NCBI RefSeq assembly: GCF_047495875.1
Contig: NC_092466.1
Coordinates: forward strand, 11,156,561 to 11,220,560
DNA from: Pithys albifrons albifrons
Taxonomy: Eukaryota; Chordata; Aves; Passeriformes; Thamnophilidae
Direction: 5' to 3'
Length of the DNA stretch: 64,000 nt
A program made the translations under genes and the position numbers. The notes under the pieces were generated by a model. That model was given only the letters and a program-made list of their open reading frames with translations. It had not been told where the DNA came from and did not search any database. Shown piece after piece: positions 22,701 to 35,324 of this stretch (position 1 is the first letter of the stretch; each line of letters starts with the position of its first letter).

Positions 22701-25700
22701 GCTTTGTGCCAAGAAAAAAGGTGGCAGCCTTGGGCTCTCAGGCGCTAATGATGCTGCGCCATGACCAGTAAAAAGGCTCGCAAACCCTGAGCCTAACACA
22801 AAAGAGAAGCCTAACCCTAACCCTAAAGCTAACCCTAACCCTAACCCTAATTCTAAGCGTAACTCTAAGCGTAACCCTAACCTAAAAGTCGAGAGTGGAG
22901 AGAGGAGGCGGTGTGGCGGAACAGAGAGAAGTAGGCCAGCCCTTTGTGGGCTGGCACCTTTCCTCTTTCGATTCCTTTTCCAAGAGGGATCTTGGTCCGC
23001 CTTCAATTCTTGGCTGAAAAATGGCAATTTCCCACCCCACTGGTGCCAAGGAGGGACTGAGCTTTGTGCCAAGAAAAAAGGTGGCAGCCTTGGGTTCTCA
23101 GGCGCTAATGATGCTGCGCCATGACCAGTTAAAATAAACCCAAACCCTAATCCTAACACAAAAGAGAAGCCTAACCCTAACCCTAACGCTAACCCTAACC
23201 CTAACCCTAATTCTAAGCGCAACTCTAAGCGTAACCCTAACCTAAAAATCGAGAGTGGAGAGAGGAGGCGGTGTGGCGGAACAAAGAGAACTAGGCCAGC
23301 CCTTTGTGGGCTGGCACCTTTCCTCTTTCGATTCCTTTTCCAAGAGGGATCTTGGTCCGCCTTCAATTCTTGGCTGAAAAATGGCAATTTCCCACCCCAC
23401 TGGTGCCAAGGAGGGACTGAGCTTTGTGCCAAGAAAAAAGGTGGAAGCCTTGGGTTCTCAGGCGCTAATGATGCTGCGCCATGACCAGTAAAAAGGCTCG
23501 CAAACCCTGAGCCTAACACAAAAGAGAAGCCTAAACCTAACCCTAACGCTAACCCTAACCCTAACCCTAATTCTAAGCGTAACTCTGAGCGTGACCCTAA
23601 CCCAGGAGTCGAGAGTGGAGAGAGGAGGGGGTGTGGCGGAACAGAGAGAACTAGGCCAGCCCTTTGTGGGCTGGCACCTTTCCTCTTTTGATTCCTTTTT
23701 CAAGAGGGATCTTGGTCCGCCTTCAATTCTTGGCTGAAAAATGGCAATTTCCCACCCCACTTGTGCCAAGGAGGGACTGAGCTTTGTGCCAAGAAAAAAG
23801 GTGGCAGCCTTGGGCTCTCAGGCGCTAATGATGCTGCGCCATGACCAGTAAAAAGGCTCGCAAACCCTGAGCCTAACACAAAAGAGAAGCCTAACCCTAA
23901 CCCTAAAGCTAACCCTAACCCTAACCCTAATTCTAAGCGTAACTCTAAGCGTAACCCTAACCTAAAAGTCGAGAGTGGAGAGAGGAGGCGGTGTGGCGGA
24001 ACAGAGAGAAGTAGGCCAGCCCTTTGTGGGCTGGCACCTTTCCTCTTTCGATTCCTTTTCCAAGAGGGATCTTGGTCCGCCTTCAATTCTTGGCTGAAAA
24101 ATGGCAATTTCCCACCCCACTGGTGCCAAGGAGGGACTGAGCTTTGTGCCAAGAAAAAAGGTGGCAGCCTTGGGTTCTCACGCGTTAATGATGCTGCGCC
24201 ATGACCAGTTAAAATAATCCCAAACCCTAATCCTAACACAAAAGAGAAGCCTAACCCTAACCCTAACGCTAACCCTAACCCTAACCCTAATTCTAAGCGT
24301 AACTCTAAGCGTAACCCTAACCTAAAAGTCGAGAGTGGGGAGAAGAGGCGGTGTGGCGGAACAGAGAGAACTAGGCCAGCCCTTTGTGGGCTGGCACCTT
24401 TCCTCTTTCGATTCCTTTTCCAAGAGGGATCTTGGTCCGCCTTCAATTCTTGGCTGAAAAATGGCAATTTCTCACCCCACTGGTGCCAAGGAGGGACTGA
24501 CCTATGTGCCAAGAAAAAAGGTGGCAGCCTTGGGCTCTCAGGCGCTAATGATGCTGCGCCATGAGCAGTAAAAAGACATGCAAACCCTAATCCTAACACA
24601 AAAGAGAAGCCTAACCCTAACCCTAACGCTAACCCTAACCCTAACCCTAATTCTAGGCGTAACTCGAAGCGTGACCCTAACCCAGGAGTCGAGAGTGGAG
24701 AGAGGAGGGGGTGTGGCGGAACAGAGAGAAGTAGGCCAGCCCTTTGTGGGCTGGCACCTTTCCTCTTTCGATTCCTTTTCCAAGAGGGATCTTGGTCCGC
24801 CTTCAATTCTTGGCTGAAAAATGGCAATTTCCCACCCCACTGGTGCCAAGGAGGGACTGAGCTTTGTGCCAAGAAAAAAGGTGGCAGCCTTGGGCTCTCA
24901 GGCGCTAATGATGCTGCGCCATGACCAGTAAAAAGGCTCGCAAACCCTGAGCCTAACACAAAAGAGAAGCCTAACCCTAACCCTAACGCTAACCCTAACC
25001 CTAACCCTAATTCTAGGCGTAACTCGAAGTGTAACCCTAACCCAGGATTCGAGAGGTGAGAGAGGAGGTGGTGTGGCGGAACAAAGAGAAGTAGGCCAGC
25101 CCTTTGTGGGCTGGCACCTTTCCTCTTTCGATTCCTTTTCCAAGAGGGATCTTGGTCCGCCTTCAATTCTTGGCTGAAAAATGGCAATTTCCCACCCCAC
25201 TGGTGCCAAGGAGGGACTGAGCTTTGTGCCAAGAGAAAAGGTGGAAGCCTTGGACTCTCAGGTGCTAATGATGCTGCGCCATGACCAGTTAAAATAAACC
25301 CAAACCCTAATCCTAACACAAAAGAGAAGCCTAACCCTAACCCTAACGCTAACCCTAACCCTAACCCTAATACTAGGCGTAACTCGAAGCGTGACCCTAA
25401 CCCAGGAGTCGAGAGTGGAGAGAGGAGGGGGTGTGGCGGAACAGAGAGAACTAGGCAAGCCCTTTGTGGGCTGGCACCTTTCCTCTTTCGATTCCTTTTC
25501 CAAGAGGGATCTTGGTCCGCCTTCAATTCTTGGCTGAAAAATGGCAATTTCCCACCCCACTGGTGCCAAGGAGGGAATGAGCTTTGTGCCAAGAAAAAAG
25601 GTGGCAGCCTTGGGCTCTCAGGCGCTAATGATGCTGCGCCATGACCAGTAAAAAGGCACGCAAACCCTGAGCCTAACACAAAAGAGAAGCCTAACCCTAA

Positions 25701-25727
25701 CGCTAACCCTAATTCTAGGCGTAACTC
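19795..25727 (+). repeat. Higher-order block C, copy 1 (5.93 kb)
   Basis: This segment of 16-17 monomers is matched at +6,461 bp (18 x 360 minus 18 and minus 1). Shared private markers include TTCTCACCTCACTGG (20,511 and 26,972), GGATTCGAGAGGTGAG (21,086; 27,547 with one change), GGACTCTCAGGTG (21,292 and 27,753), GGGCTGACACC (21,870 and 28,331), and CACGCGTTAATG with AATCCC (24,180 and 30,641). Near its right end is the 18 bp (three-hexamer) contraction at about 25,700. Identity stops at 25,727, where CTCTAAGCG here meets CTCAAAGCG in the other copy. Confidence 0.87.
25690..25720 (+). other. Three-hexamer (18 bp) contraction of the telomeric module
   Basis: The hexamer block reads CCTAACCCTAACGC followed by CTAACCCTAATTC, three hexamers shorter than standard. 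The same shortened block is found at about 32,160, 34,663, 54,335, 60,797 and 63,300, all positions related by blocks C and D and the super-repeat. It therefore probably happened once. In contrast, one-hexamer gains (GCCTAAGCCTAACCC) are found near 13,484, 15,988, 18,847, 42,479, 44,982 and 47,842, and a one-hexamer loss near 36,443. Confidence 0.85.
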
Positions 25728-26255
25728 TAAGCGTGACCCTAACCCAGGAGTCGAGAGTGGAGAGAGGAGGGGGTGTGGCGGAACAGAGAGAACTAGGCCA
25801 GCCCTTTGTGGGCTGGCACCTTTCCTCTTTTGATTCCTTTTTCAAGAGGGATCTTGGTCCGCCTTCAATTCTTGGCTGAAAAATGGCAATTTCCCTCCCA
25901 CTGGTGCCAAGGAGGGACTGAGCTTTGTGCCAAGAAAAAAGGTGGCAGCCTTGGGCTCTCAGGCGCTAATGATGCTGTACCATGACCAGTAAAAAGACAC
26001 GCAAACCCTAATCCTAATACAAAAGAGAAGCCTAACCCTTACCCTAACGCTAACGCTAACCCTAACCCTAATTCTAAGCGTAACTGTAAGCGTAACCCTA
26101 ACCCAGGAGTCGAGAGTGGAGAGAGGAGGGGGTGTGGCGGAACAGAGAGAAGTAGGCCAGCGCTTTGTGGGCTGGCACCTTTCCTCTTTCGATTCCTTTT
26201 CCAAGAAGGATCTTGGTCCGCCTTCAATTCTTGGCTGAAAAATGGCAATTTCCCA

Positions 26256-29200
26256 CCCCACTGGTGCCAAGGAGGGACTGAGCTTTGTGCCAAGAAAAAA
26301 GGTGGCAGCCTTGGGCTCTCAGGCGCTAATGATGCTGCGCCATGACCAGTAAAAAGGCTCGCAAACCCTGAGCCTAACACAAAAGAGAAGCCTAACCCTA
26401 ACCCTAAAGCTAACCCTAACCCTAACCCTAATTCTAAGCGTAACTCTAAGCGTAACCCTAACCCAAAAGTCGAGAGTGGAGAGAGGAGGCGGTGTGGCGG
26501 AACAGAGAGAAGTAGGCCAGCCCTTTGTGGGCTGGCACCTTTCCTCTTTCGATTCCTTTTCCAAGAGGGATCTTGGTCCGCCTTCAATTCTTGGCTGAAA
26601 AATGGCAATTTCCCACCCCACTGGTGCCAAGGAGGGACTGAGCTTTGTGCCAAGAAAAAAGGTGGCAGCCTTGGGTTCTCAGGCGCTAATGATGCTGCGC
26701 CATGACCAGTTAAAATAAACCCAAACCCTAATCCTAACACAAAAGAGAAGCCTAACCCTAACCCTAACGCTAACCCTAACCCTAACCCTAATTCTAAGCG
26801 TAACTCTAAGCGTAACCCTAACCTAAAAGTCGAGAGTGGAGAGAGGAGGCGGTGTGGCGGAACAGAGAGAACTAGGCCAGCCCTTTGTGGGCTGGCACCT
26901 TTCCTCTTTCGATTCCTTTTCCAAGAGGGATCTTGGTCCGCCTTCAATTCTTGGCTGAAAAATGGCAATTTCTCACCTCACTGGTGCCAAGGAGGGACTG
27001 AGCTTTGTGCCAAGAAAAAAGGTGGCAGCCTTGGGCTCTCAGGCGCTAATGATGCTGCGCCATGACCAGTAAAAAGACATGCAAACCCTAATCCTAACAC
27101 AAAAGAGAAGCCTAACCCTAACCCTAACGCTAACCCTAACCCTAACCCTAATTCTAAGCGTAACTCGAAGCGTGACTCTAACCCAGGAGTCGAGAGTGGA
27201 GAGAGGAGGGGGTGTGGCGGAACAGAGAGAAGTAGGCCAGCCCTTTGTGGGCTGGCACCTTTCCTCTTTCGATTCCTTTTCCAAGAGGGATCTTGGTCCG
27301 CCTTCAATTCTTGGCTGAAAAATGGCAATTTCCCACCCCACTGGTGCCAAGGAGGGACTGAGCTTTGTGCCAAGAAAAAAGGTGGCAGCCTTGGGCTCTC
27401 AGGCGCTAATGATGCTGCGCCATGACCAGTAAAAAGGCTCGCAAACCCTGAGCCTAACACAAAAGAGAAGCCTAACCCTAACCCTAACGCTAACCCTAAC
27501 CCTAACCCTAATTCTAGGCGTAACTCGAAGTGTAACCCTAACCCAGGATTCCAGAGGTGAGAGAGGAGGGGGTGTGGCGGAACAAAGAGAAGTAGGCCAG
27601 CCCTTTGTGGGCTGGCACCTTTCCTCTTTCGATTCCTTTTCCAAGAGGGATCTTGGTCCGCCTTCAATTCTTGGCTGAAAAATGGCAATTTCCCACCCCA
27701 CTGGTGCCAAGGAGGGACTGAGCTTTGTGCCAAGAGAAAAGGTGGAAGCCTTGGACTCTCAGGTGCTAATGATGCTGCGCCATGACCAGTAAAAATAAAC
27801 CCAAACCCTAATCCTAACACAAAAGAGAAGCCTAACCCTAACCCTAACGCTAACCCTAACCCTAACCCTAATTCTAGGCGTAACTCGAAGCGTGACCCTA
27901 ACCCAGGAGTCGAGAGTGGAGAGAGGAGGGGGTGTGGCGGAACAGGGAGAACTAGGCAAGCCCTTTGTGGGCTGGCACCTTTCCTCTTTCGATTCCTTTT
28001 CCAAGAGGGATCTTGGTCCGCCTTCAATTCTTGGCTGAAAAATGGCAATTTCCCACCCCACTGGTGCCAAGGAGGGACTGAGCTTTGTGCCAAGAAAAAA
28101 GGTGGCAGCCTTGGGCTCTCAGGCGCTAATGATGCTGCGCCATGACCAGTAAAAAGGCACGCAAACCCTGAGCCTAACACAAAAGAGAAGCCTAACCCTA
28201 ACCCTAACGCTAACCCTAACCCTAACCCTAATTCTAGGCGTAACTCGAAGCGTAACCCTAACCCAGGAGTCGAGAGTGGAGAGAGGAGGGGGTGTGGCGG
28301 AACAGAGAGAAGTAGGCCAGCGCTTTGTGGGCTGACACCTTTCCTCTTTCGATTCCTTTTCCAAGAGGGATCTTGGTCCGCCTTCAATTCTTGGCTGAAA
28401 AATGGCAATTTCCCACCCCACTGGTGCCAAGGAGGGACTGAGCTTTGTGCCAAGAAAAAAGGTGGCAGCCTTGGGTTCTCAGGCGCTAATGATGCTGTGC
28501 CATGACCAGTTAAAATAAACCCAAACCCTAATCCTAACACAAAAGAGAAGCCTAACCCTAACCCTAACGCTAACCCTAACCCTAACCCTAATTCTAAGCG
28601 CAACTCTAAGCGTAACCCTAACCTAAAAATCGAGAGTGGAGAGAGGAGGCGGTGTGGCGGAACAAAGAGAACTAGGCCAGCCCTTTGTGGGCTGGCACCT
28701 TTCCTCTTTCGATTCCTTTTCCAAGAGGGATCTTGGTCCGCCTTCAATTCTTGGCTGAAAAATGGCAATTTCCCACCCCACTGGTGCCAAGGAGGGACTG
28801 AGCTTTGTGCCAAGAAAAAAGGTGGAAGCCTTGGGTTCTCAGGTGCTAATGATGCTGCGCCATGACCAGTAAAAAGGCTCGCAAACCCTGAGCCTAACAC
28901 AAAAGAGAAGCCTAAACCTAACCCTAACGCTAACCCTAACCCTAACCCTAATTCTAAGCGTAACTCTAAGCGTGACCCTAACCCAGGAGTCGAGAGTGGA
29001 GAGAGGAGGGGGTGTGGCGGAACAGAGAGAACTAGGCCAGCCCTTTGTGGGCTGGCACCTTTCCTCTTTTGATTCCTTTTTCAAGAGGGATCTTGGTCCG
29101 CCTTCAATTCTTGGCTGAAAAATGGCAATTTCCCACCCCACTGGTGCCAAGGAGGGAATGAGCTTTGTGCCAAGAAAAAAGGTGGCAGCCTTGGGCTCTC

Positions 29201-32188
29201 AGGCGCTAATGATGCTGCGCCATGACCAGTAAAAAGGCTCGCAAACCCTGAGCCTAACACAAAAGAGAAGCCTAACCCTAACCCTAAAGCTAACCCTAAC
29301 CCTAACCCTAATTCTAAGCGTAACTCTAAGCGTAACCCTAACCTAAAAGTCGAGAGTGGAGAGAGGAGGCGGAGTGGCGGAACAGAGAGAAGTAGGCCAG
29401 CCCTTTGTGGGCTGGCACCTTTCCTCTTTCGATTCCTTTTCCAAGAGGGATCTTGGTCCGCCTTCAATTCTTGGCTGAAAAATGGCAATTTCCCACCCCA
29501 CTGGTGCCAAGGAGGGACTGAGCTTTGTGCCAAGAAAAAAGGTGGCAGCCTTGGGTTCTCAGGCGCTAATGATGCTGTGCCATGACCAGTTAAAATAAAC
29601 CCAAACCCTAATCCTAACACAAAAGAGAAGCCTAACCCTAACCCTAACGCTAACCCTAACCCTAACCCTAATTCTAAGCGCAACTCTAAGCGTAACCCTA
29701 ACCTAAAAATCGAGAGTGGAGAGAGGAGGCGGTGTGGCGGAACAAAGAGAACTAGGCCAGCCCTTTGTGGGCTGGCACCTTTCCTCTTTCGATTCCTTTT
29801 CCAAGAGGGATCTTGGTCCGCCTTCAATTCTTGGCTGAAAAATGGCAATTTCCCACCCCACTGGTGCCAAGGAGGGACTGAGCTTTGTGCCAAGAAAAAA
29901 GGTGGAAGCCTTGGGTTCTCAGGCGCTAATGATGCTGCGCCATGACCAGTAAAAAGGCTCGCAAACCCTGAGCCTAACACAAAAGAGAAGCCTAAACCTA
30001 ACCCTAACGCTAACCCTAACCCTAACCCTAATTCTAAGCGTAACTCTGAGCGTGACCCTAACCCAGGAGTCGAGAGTGGAGAGAGGAGGGGGTGTGGCGG
30101 AACAGAGAGAACTAGGCCAGCCCTTTGTGGGCTGGCACCTTTCCTCTTTTGATTCCTTTTTCAAGAGGGATCTTGGTCCGCCTTCAATTCTTGGCTGAAA
30201 AATGGCAATTTCCCACCCCACTGGTGCCAAGGAGGGACTGAGCTTTGTGCCAAGAAAAAAGGTGGCAGCCTTGGGCTCTCAGGCGCTAATGATGCTGCGC
30301 CATGACCAGTAAAAAGGCTCGCAAACCCTGAGCCTAACACAAAAGAGAAGCCTAACCCTAACCCTAAAGCTAACCCTAACCCTAACCCTAATTCTAAGCG
30401 TAACTCTAAGCGTAACCCTAACCTAAAAGTCGAGAGTGGAGAGAGGAGGCGGTGTGGCGGAACAGAGAGAAGTAGGCCAGCCCTTTGTGGGCTGGCACCT
30501 TTCCTCTTTCGATTCCTTTTCCAAGAGGGATCTTGGTCCGCCTTCAATTCTTGGCTGAAAAATGGCAATTTCCCACCCCACTGGTGCCAAGGAGGGACTG
30601 AGCTTTGTGCCAAGAAAAAAGGTGGCAGCCTTGGGTTCTCACGCGTTAATGATGCTGCGCCATGACCAGTTAAAATAATCCCAAACCCTAATCCTAACAC
30701 AAAAGAGAAGCCTAACCCTAACCCTAACGCTAACCCTAACCCTAACCCTAATTCTAAGCGTAACTCTAAGCGTAACCCTAACCTAAAAGTCGAGAGTGGA
30801 GAGAAGAGGCGGTGTGGCGGAACAGAGAGAACTAGGCCAGCCCTTTGTGGGCTGGCACCTTTCCTCTTTCGATTCCTTTTCCAAGAGGGATCTTGGTCCG
30901 CCTTCAATTCTTGGCTGAAAAATGGCAATTTCTCACCCCATTGGTGCCAAGGAGGGACTGACCTATGTGCCAAGAAAAAAGGTGGCAGCCTTGGGCTCTC
31001 AGGCGCTAATGATGCTGCGCCATGAGCAGTAAAAAGACATGCAAACCCTAATCCTAACACAAAAGAGAAGCCTAACCCTAACCCTAACGCTAACCCTAAC
31101 CCTAACCCTAATTCTAGGCGTAACTCGAAGCGTGACCCTAACCCAGGAGTCGAGAGTGGAGAGAGGAGGGGGTGTGGCGGAACAGAGAGAAGTAGGCCAG
31201 CCCTTTGTGGGCTGGCACCTTTCCTCTTTCGATTCCTTTTCCAAGAGGGATCTTGGTCCGCCTTCAATTCTTGGCTGAAAAATGGCAATTTCCCACCCCA
31301 CTGGTGCCAAGGAGGGACTGAGCTTTGTGCCAAGAAAAAAGGTGGCAGCCTTGGGCTCTCAGGCGCTAATGATGCTGCGCCATGACCAGTAAAAAGGCTC
31401 GCAAACTCTGAGCCTAACACAAAAGAGAAGCCTAACCCTAACCCTAACGCTAACCCTAACCCTAACCCTAATTCTAGGCGTAACTCGAAGTGTAACCCTA
31501 ACCCAGGATTCGAGAGGTGAGAGAGGAGGGGGTGTGGCGGAACAAAGAGAAGTAGGCCAGCCCTTTGTGGGCTGGCACCTTTCCTCTTTCGATTCCTTTT
31601 CCAAGAGGGATCTTGGTCCGCCTTCAATTCTTGGCTGAAAAATGGCAATTTCCCACCCCACTGGTGCCAAGGAGGGACTGAGCTTTGTGCCAAGAGAAAA
31701 GGTGGAAGCCTTGGACTCTCAGGTGCTAATGATGCTGCGCCATGACCAGTAAAAATAAACCCAAACCCTAATCCTAACACAAAAGAGAAGCCTAACCCTA
31801 ACCCTAACGCTAACCCTAACCCTAACCCTAATACTAGGCGTAACTCGAAGCGTGACCCTAACCCAGGAGTCGAGAGTGGAGAGAGGAGGGGGTGTGGCGG
31901 AACAGAGAGAACTAGGCAAGCCCTTTGTGGGCTGGCACCTTTCCTCTTTCGATTCCTTTTCCAAGAGGGATCTTGGTCCGCCTTCAATTCTTGGCTGAAA
32001 AATGGCAATTTCCCACCCCACTGGTGCCAAGGAGGGAATGAGCTTTGTGCCAAGAAAAAAGGTGGCAGCCTTGGGCTCTCAGGCGCTAATGATGCTGCGC
32101 CATGACCAGTAAAAAGGCACGCAAACCCTGAGCCTAACACAAAAGAGAAGCCTAACCCTAACGCTAACCCTAATTCTAGGCGTAACTC
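26256..32188 (+). repeat. Higher-order block C, copy 2 (5.93 kb)
   Basis: This is the second copy at an offset of 6,461 bp. It is separated from copy 1 by about 530 bp that instead match 16,76x-17,29x. Differences from copy 1 are few: for example GACCCAAAAG versus CTAAAAG near 26,463, CCTAACACAAAAG versus CCTTAAACAAAAG near 27,093/20,632, GGATTCCAG at 27,552, and GGCGGAGTGG at 29,373. The two copies therefore diverged only slightly after duplication. Confidence 0.87.
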
Positions 32189-32232
32189 AAAGCGTAACCC
32201 TAACCCAGGAGTCGAGAGTGGAGAGAGGAGGG
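29731..32232 (+). repeat. Higher-order block D, copy 1 (2,502 bp, 7 monomers)
   Basis: Sequence from 29,731 to 32,246 matches sequence 2,502 bp downstream, slightly more than one period, so this is a clean tandem duplication nested on the end of block C copy 2. The period is 7 x 360 minus the 18 bp three-hexamer contraction at about 32,160. The left limit is base 29,730 (C, versus G at 32,232). The only internal difference I noticed is AAACTCTGAG near 31,406 against AAACCCTGAG near 33,908. Confidence 0.88.
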
Positions 32233-34734
32233 GGTGTGGCGGAACAAAGAGAACTAGGCCAGCCCTTTGTGGGCTGGCACCTTTCCTCTTTCGATTCCTT
32301 TTCCAAGAGGGATCTTGGTCCGCCTTCAATTCTTGGCTGAAAAATGGCAATTTCCCACCCCACTGGTGCCAAGGAGGGACTGAGCTTTGTGCCAAGAAAA
32401 AAGGTGGAAGCCTTGGGTTCTCAGGCGCTAATGATGCTGCGCCATGACCAGTAAAAAGGCTCGCAAACCCTGAGCCTAACACAAAAGAGAAGCCTAAACC
32501 TAACCCTAACGCTAACCCTAACCCTAACCCTAATTCTAAGCGTAACTCTGAGCGTGACCCTAACCCAGGAGTCGAGAGTGGAGAGAGGAGGGGGTGTGGC
32601 GGAACAGAGAGAACTAGGCCAGCCCTTTGTGGGCTGGCACCTTTCCTCTTTTGATTCCTTTTTCAAGAGGGATCTTGGTCCGCCTTCAATTCTTGGCTGA
32701 AAAATGGCAATTTCCCACCCCACTGGTGCCAAGGAGGGACTGAGCTTTGTGCCAAGAAAAAAGGTGGCAGCCTTGGGCTCTCAGGCGCTAATGATGCTGC
32801 GCCATGACCAGTAAAAAGGCTCGCAAACCCTGAGCCTAACACAAAAGAGAAGCCTAACCCTAACCCTAAAGCTAACCCTAACCCTAACCCTAATTCTAAG
32901 CGTAACTCTAAGCGTAACCCTAACCTAAAAGTCGAGAGTGGAGAGAGGAGGCGGTGTGGCGGAACAGAGAGAAGTAGGCCAGCCCTTTGTGGGCTGGCAC
33001 CTTTCCTCTTTCGATTCCTTTTCCAAGAGGGATCTTGGTCCGCCTTCAATTCTTGGCTGAAAAATGGCAATTTCCCACCCCACTGGTGCCAAGGAGGGAC
33101 TGAGCTTTGTGCCAAGAAAAAAGGTGGCAGCCTTGGGTTCTCACGCGTTAATGATGCTGCGCCATGACCAGTTAAAATAATCCCAAACCCTAATCCTAAC
33201 ACAAAAGAGAAGCCTAACCCTAACCCTAACGCTAACCCTAACCCTAACCCTAATTCTAAGCGTAACTCTAAGCGTAACCCTAACCTAAAAGTCGAGAGTG
33301 GAGAGAAGAGGCGGTGTGGCGGAACAGAGAGAACTAGGCCAGCCCTTTGTGGGCTGGCACCTTTCCTCTTTCGATTCCTTTTCCAAGAGGGATCTTGGTC
33401 CGCCTTCAATTCTTGGCTGAAAAATGGCAATTTCTCACCCCATTGGTGCCAAGGAGGGACTGACCTATGTGCCAAGAAAAAAGGTGGCAGCCTTGGGCTC
33501 TCAGGCGCTAATGATGCTGCGCCATGAGCAGTAAAAAGACATGCAAACCCTAATCCTAACACAAAAGAGAAGCCTAACCCTAACCCTAACGCTAACCCTA
33601 ACCCTAACCCTAATTCTAGGCGTAACTCGAAGCGTGACCCTAACCCAGGAGTCGAGAGTGGAGAGAGGAGGGGGTGTGGCGGAACAGAGAGAAGTAGGCC
33701 AGCCCTTTGTGGGCTGGCACCTTTCCTCTTTCGATTCCTTTTCCAAGAGGGATCTTGGTCCGCCTTCAATTCTTGGCTGAAAAATGGCAATTTCCCACCC
33801 CACTGGTGCCAAGGAGGGACTGAGCTTTGTGCCAAGAAAAAAGGTGGCAGCCTTGGGCTCTCAGGCGCTAATGATGCTGCGCCATGACCAGTAAAAAGGC
33901 TCGCAAACCCTGAGCCTAACACAAAAGAGAAGCCTAACCCTAACCCTAACGCTAACCCTAACCCTAACCCTAATTCTAGGCGTAACTCGAAGTGTAACCC
34001 TAACCCAGGATTCGAGAGGTGAGAGAGGAGGGGGTGTGGCGGAACAAAGAGAAGTAGGCCAGCCCTTTGTGGGCTGGCACCTTTCCTCTTTCGATTCCTT
34101 TTCCAAGAGGGATCTTGGTCCGCCTTCAATTCTTGGCTGAAAAATGGCAATTTCCCACCCCACTGGTGCCAAGGAGGGACTGAGCTTTGTGCCAAGAGAA
34201 AAGGTGGAAGCCTTGGACTCTCAGGTGCTAATGATGCTGCGCCATGACCAGTAAAAATAAACCCAAACCCTAATCCTAACACAAAAGAGAAGCCTAACCC
34301 TAACCCTAACGCTAACCCTAACCCTAACCCTAATACTAGGCGTAACTCGAAGCGTGACCCTAACCCAGGAGTCGAGAGTGGAGAGAGGAGGGGGTGTGGC
34401 GGAACAGAGAGAACTAGGCAAGCCCTTTGTGGGCTGGCACCTTTCCTCTTTCGATTCCTTTTCCAAGAGGGATCTTGGTCCGCCTTCAATTCTTGGCTGA
34501 AAAATGGCAATTTCCCACCCCACTGGTGCCAAGGAGGGAATGAGCTTTGTGCCAAGAAAAAAGGTGGCAGCCTTGGGCTCTCAGGCGCTAATGATGCTGC
34601 GCCATGACCAGTAAAAAGGCACGCAAACCCTGAGCCTAACACAAAAGAGAAGCCTAACCCTAACGCTAACCCTAATTCTAGGCGTAACTCAAAGCGTAAC
34701 CCTAACCCAGGAGTCGAGAGTGGAGAGAGGAGGG
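32233..34734 (+). repeat. Higher-order block D, copy 2 (2,502 bp, 7 monomers)
   Basis: This is the tandem copy of 29,731-32,232, carrying the same CACGCGTTAATG marker (33,143), CCCCATTGG (33,438), CATGAGCAG (33,523), GGATTCGAGAGGTGAG (34,007), AATACTAGG (34,332) and 18 bp contraction (about 34,663). Identity continues to 34,748 and breaks where 32,247 is A and 34,749 is G. The next monomer has a private TTGGCTAAAAAATGG (34,836) and CTCAGACGC (34,922). Confidence 0.88.
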
Positions 34735-35324
34735 GGTGTGGCGGAACAGAGAGAAGTAGGCCAGCCCTTTGTGGGCTGGCACCTTTCCTCTTTCGATTCC
34801 TTTTCCAAGAGGGATCTTGGTCCGCCTTCAATTCTTGGCTAAAAAATGGCAATTTCCCACCCCACTGGTGCCAAGGAGGGACTGAGCTTTGTGCCAAGAA
34901 AAAAGGTGGCAGCCTTGGGTTCTCAGACGCTAATGATGCTGCGCCATGACCAGTAAAAAGGCTCGCAAACCCTGAGCCTAACACAAAAGAGAAGCCTAAA
35001 CCTAACCCTAACGCTAACCCTAACCCTAACCCTAATTCTAAGCGTAACTCTAAGCGTGACCCTAACCCAGGAGTCGAGAGTGGAGAGAGGAGGGGGTGTG
35101 GCGGAACAGAGAGAACTAGGCCAGCCCTTTGCGGGCTGGCACCTTTCCTCTTTTGATTCCTTTTTCAAGAGGGATCTTGGTCCGCCTTCAATTCTTGGCT
35201 GAAAAATGGCAATTTCCCTCCCACTGGTGCCAAGGAGGGACTGAGCTTTGTGCCAAGAAAAAAGGTGGCAGCCTTGGGCTCTCAGGCGCTAATGATGCTG
35301 TACCATGACCAGTAAAAAGACACG

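Noticed and set aside
24578..24817. Plus-strand 79-codon frames starting MQTLILTQK
   Set aside because: Appear only where GCACGC has become GCATGC and so makes an ATG. The product is LTLTLT from CCCTAA hexamers followed by core sequence. This is a shadow of the satellite.
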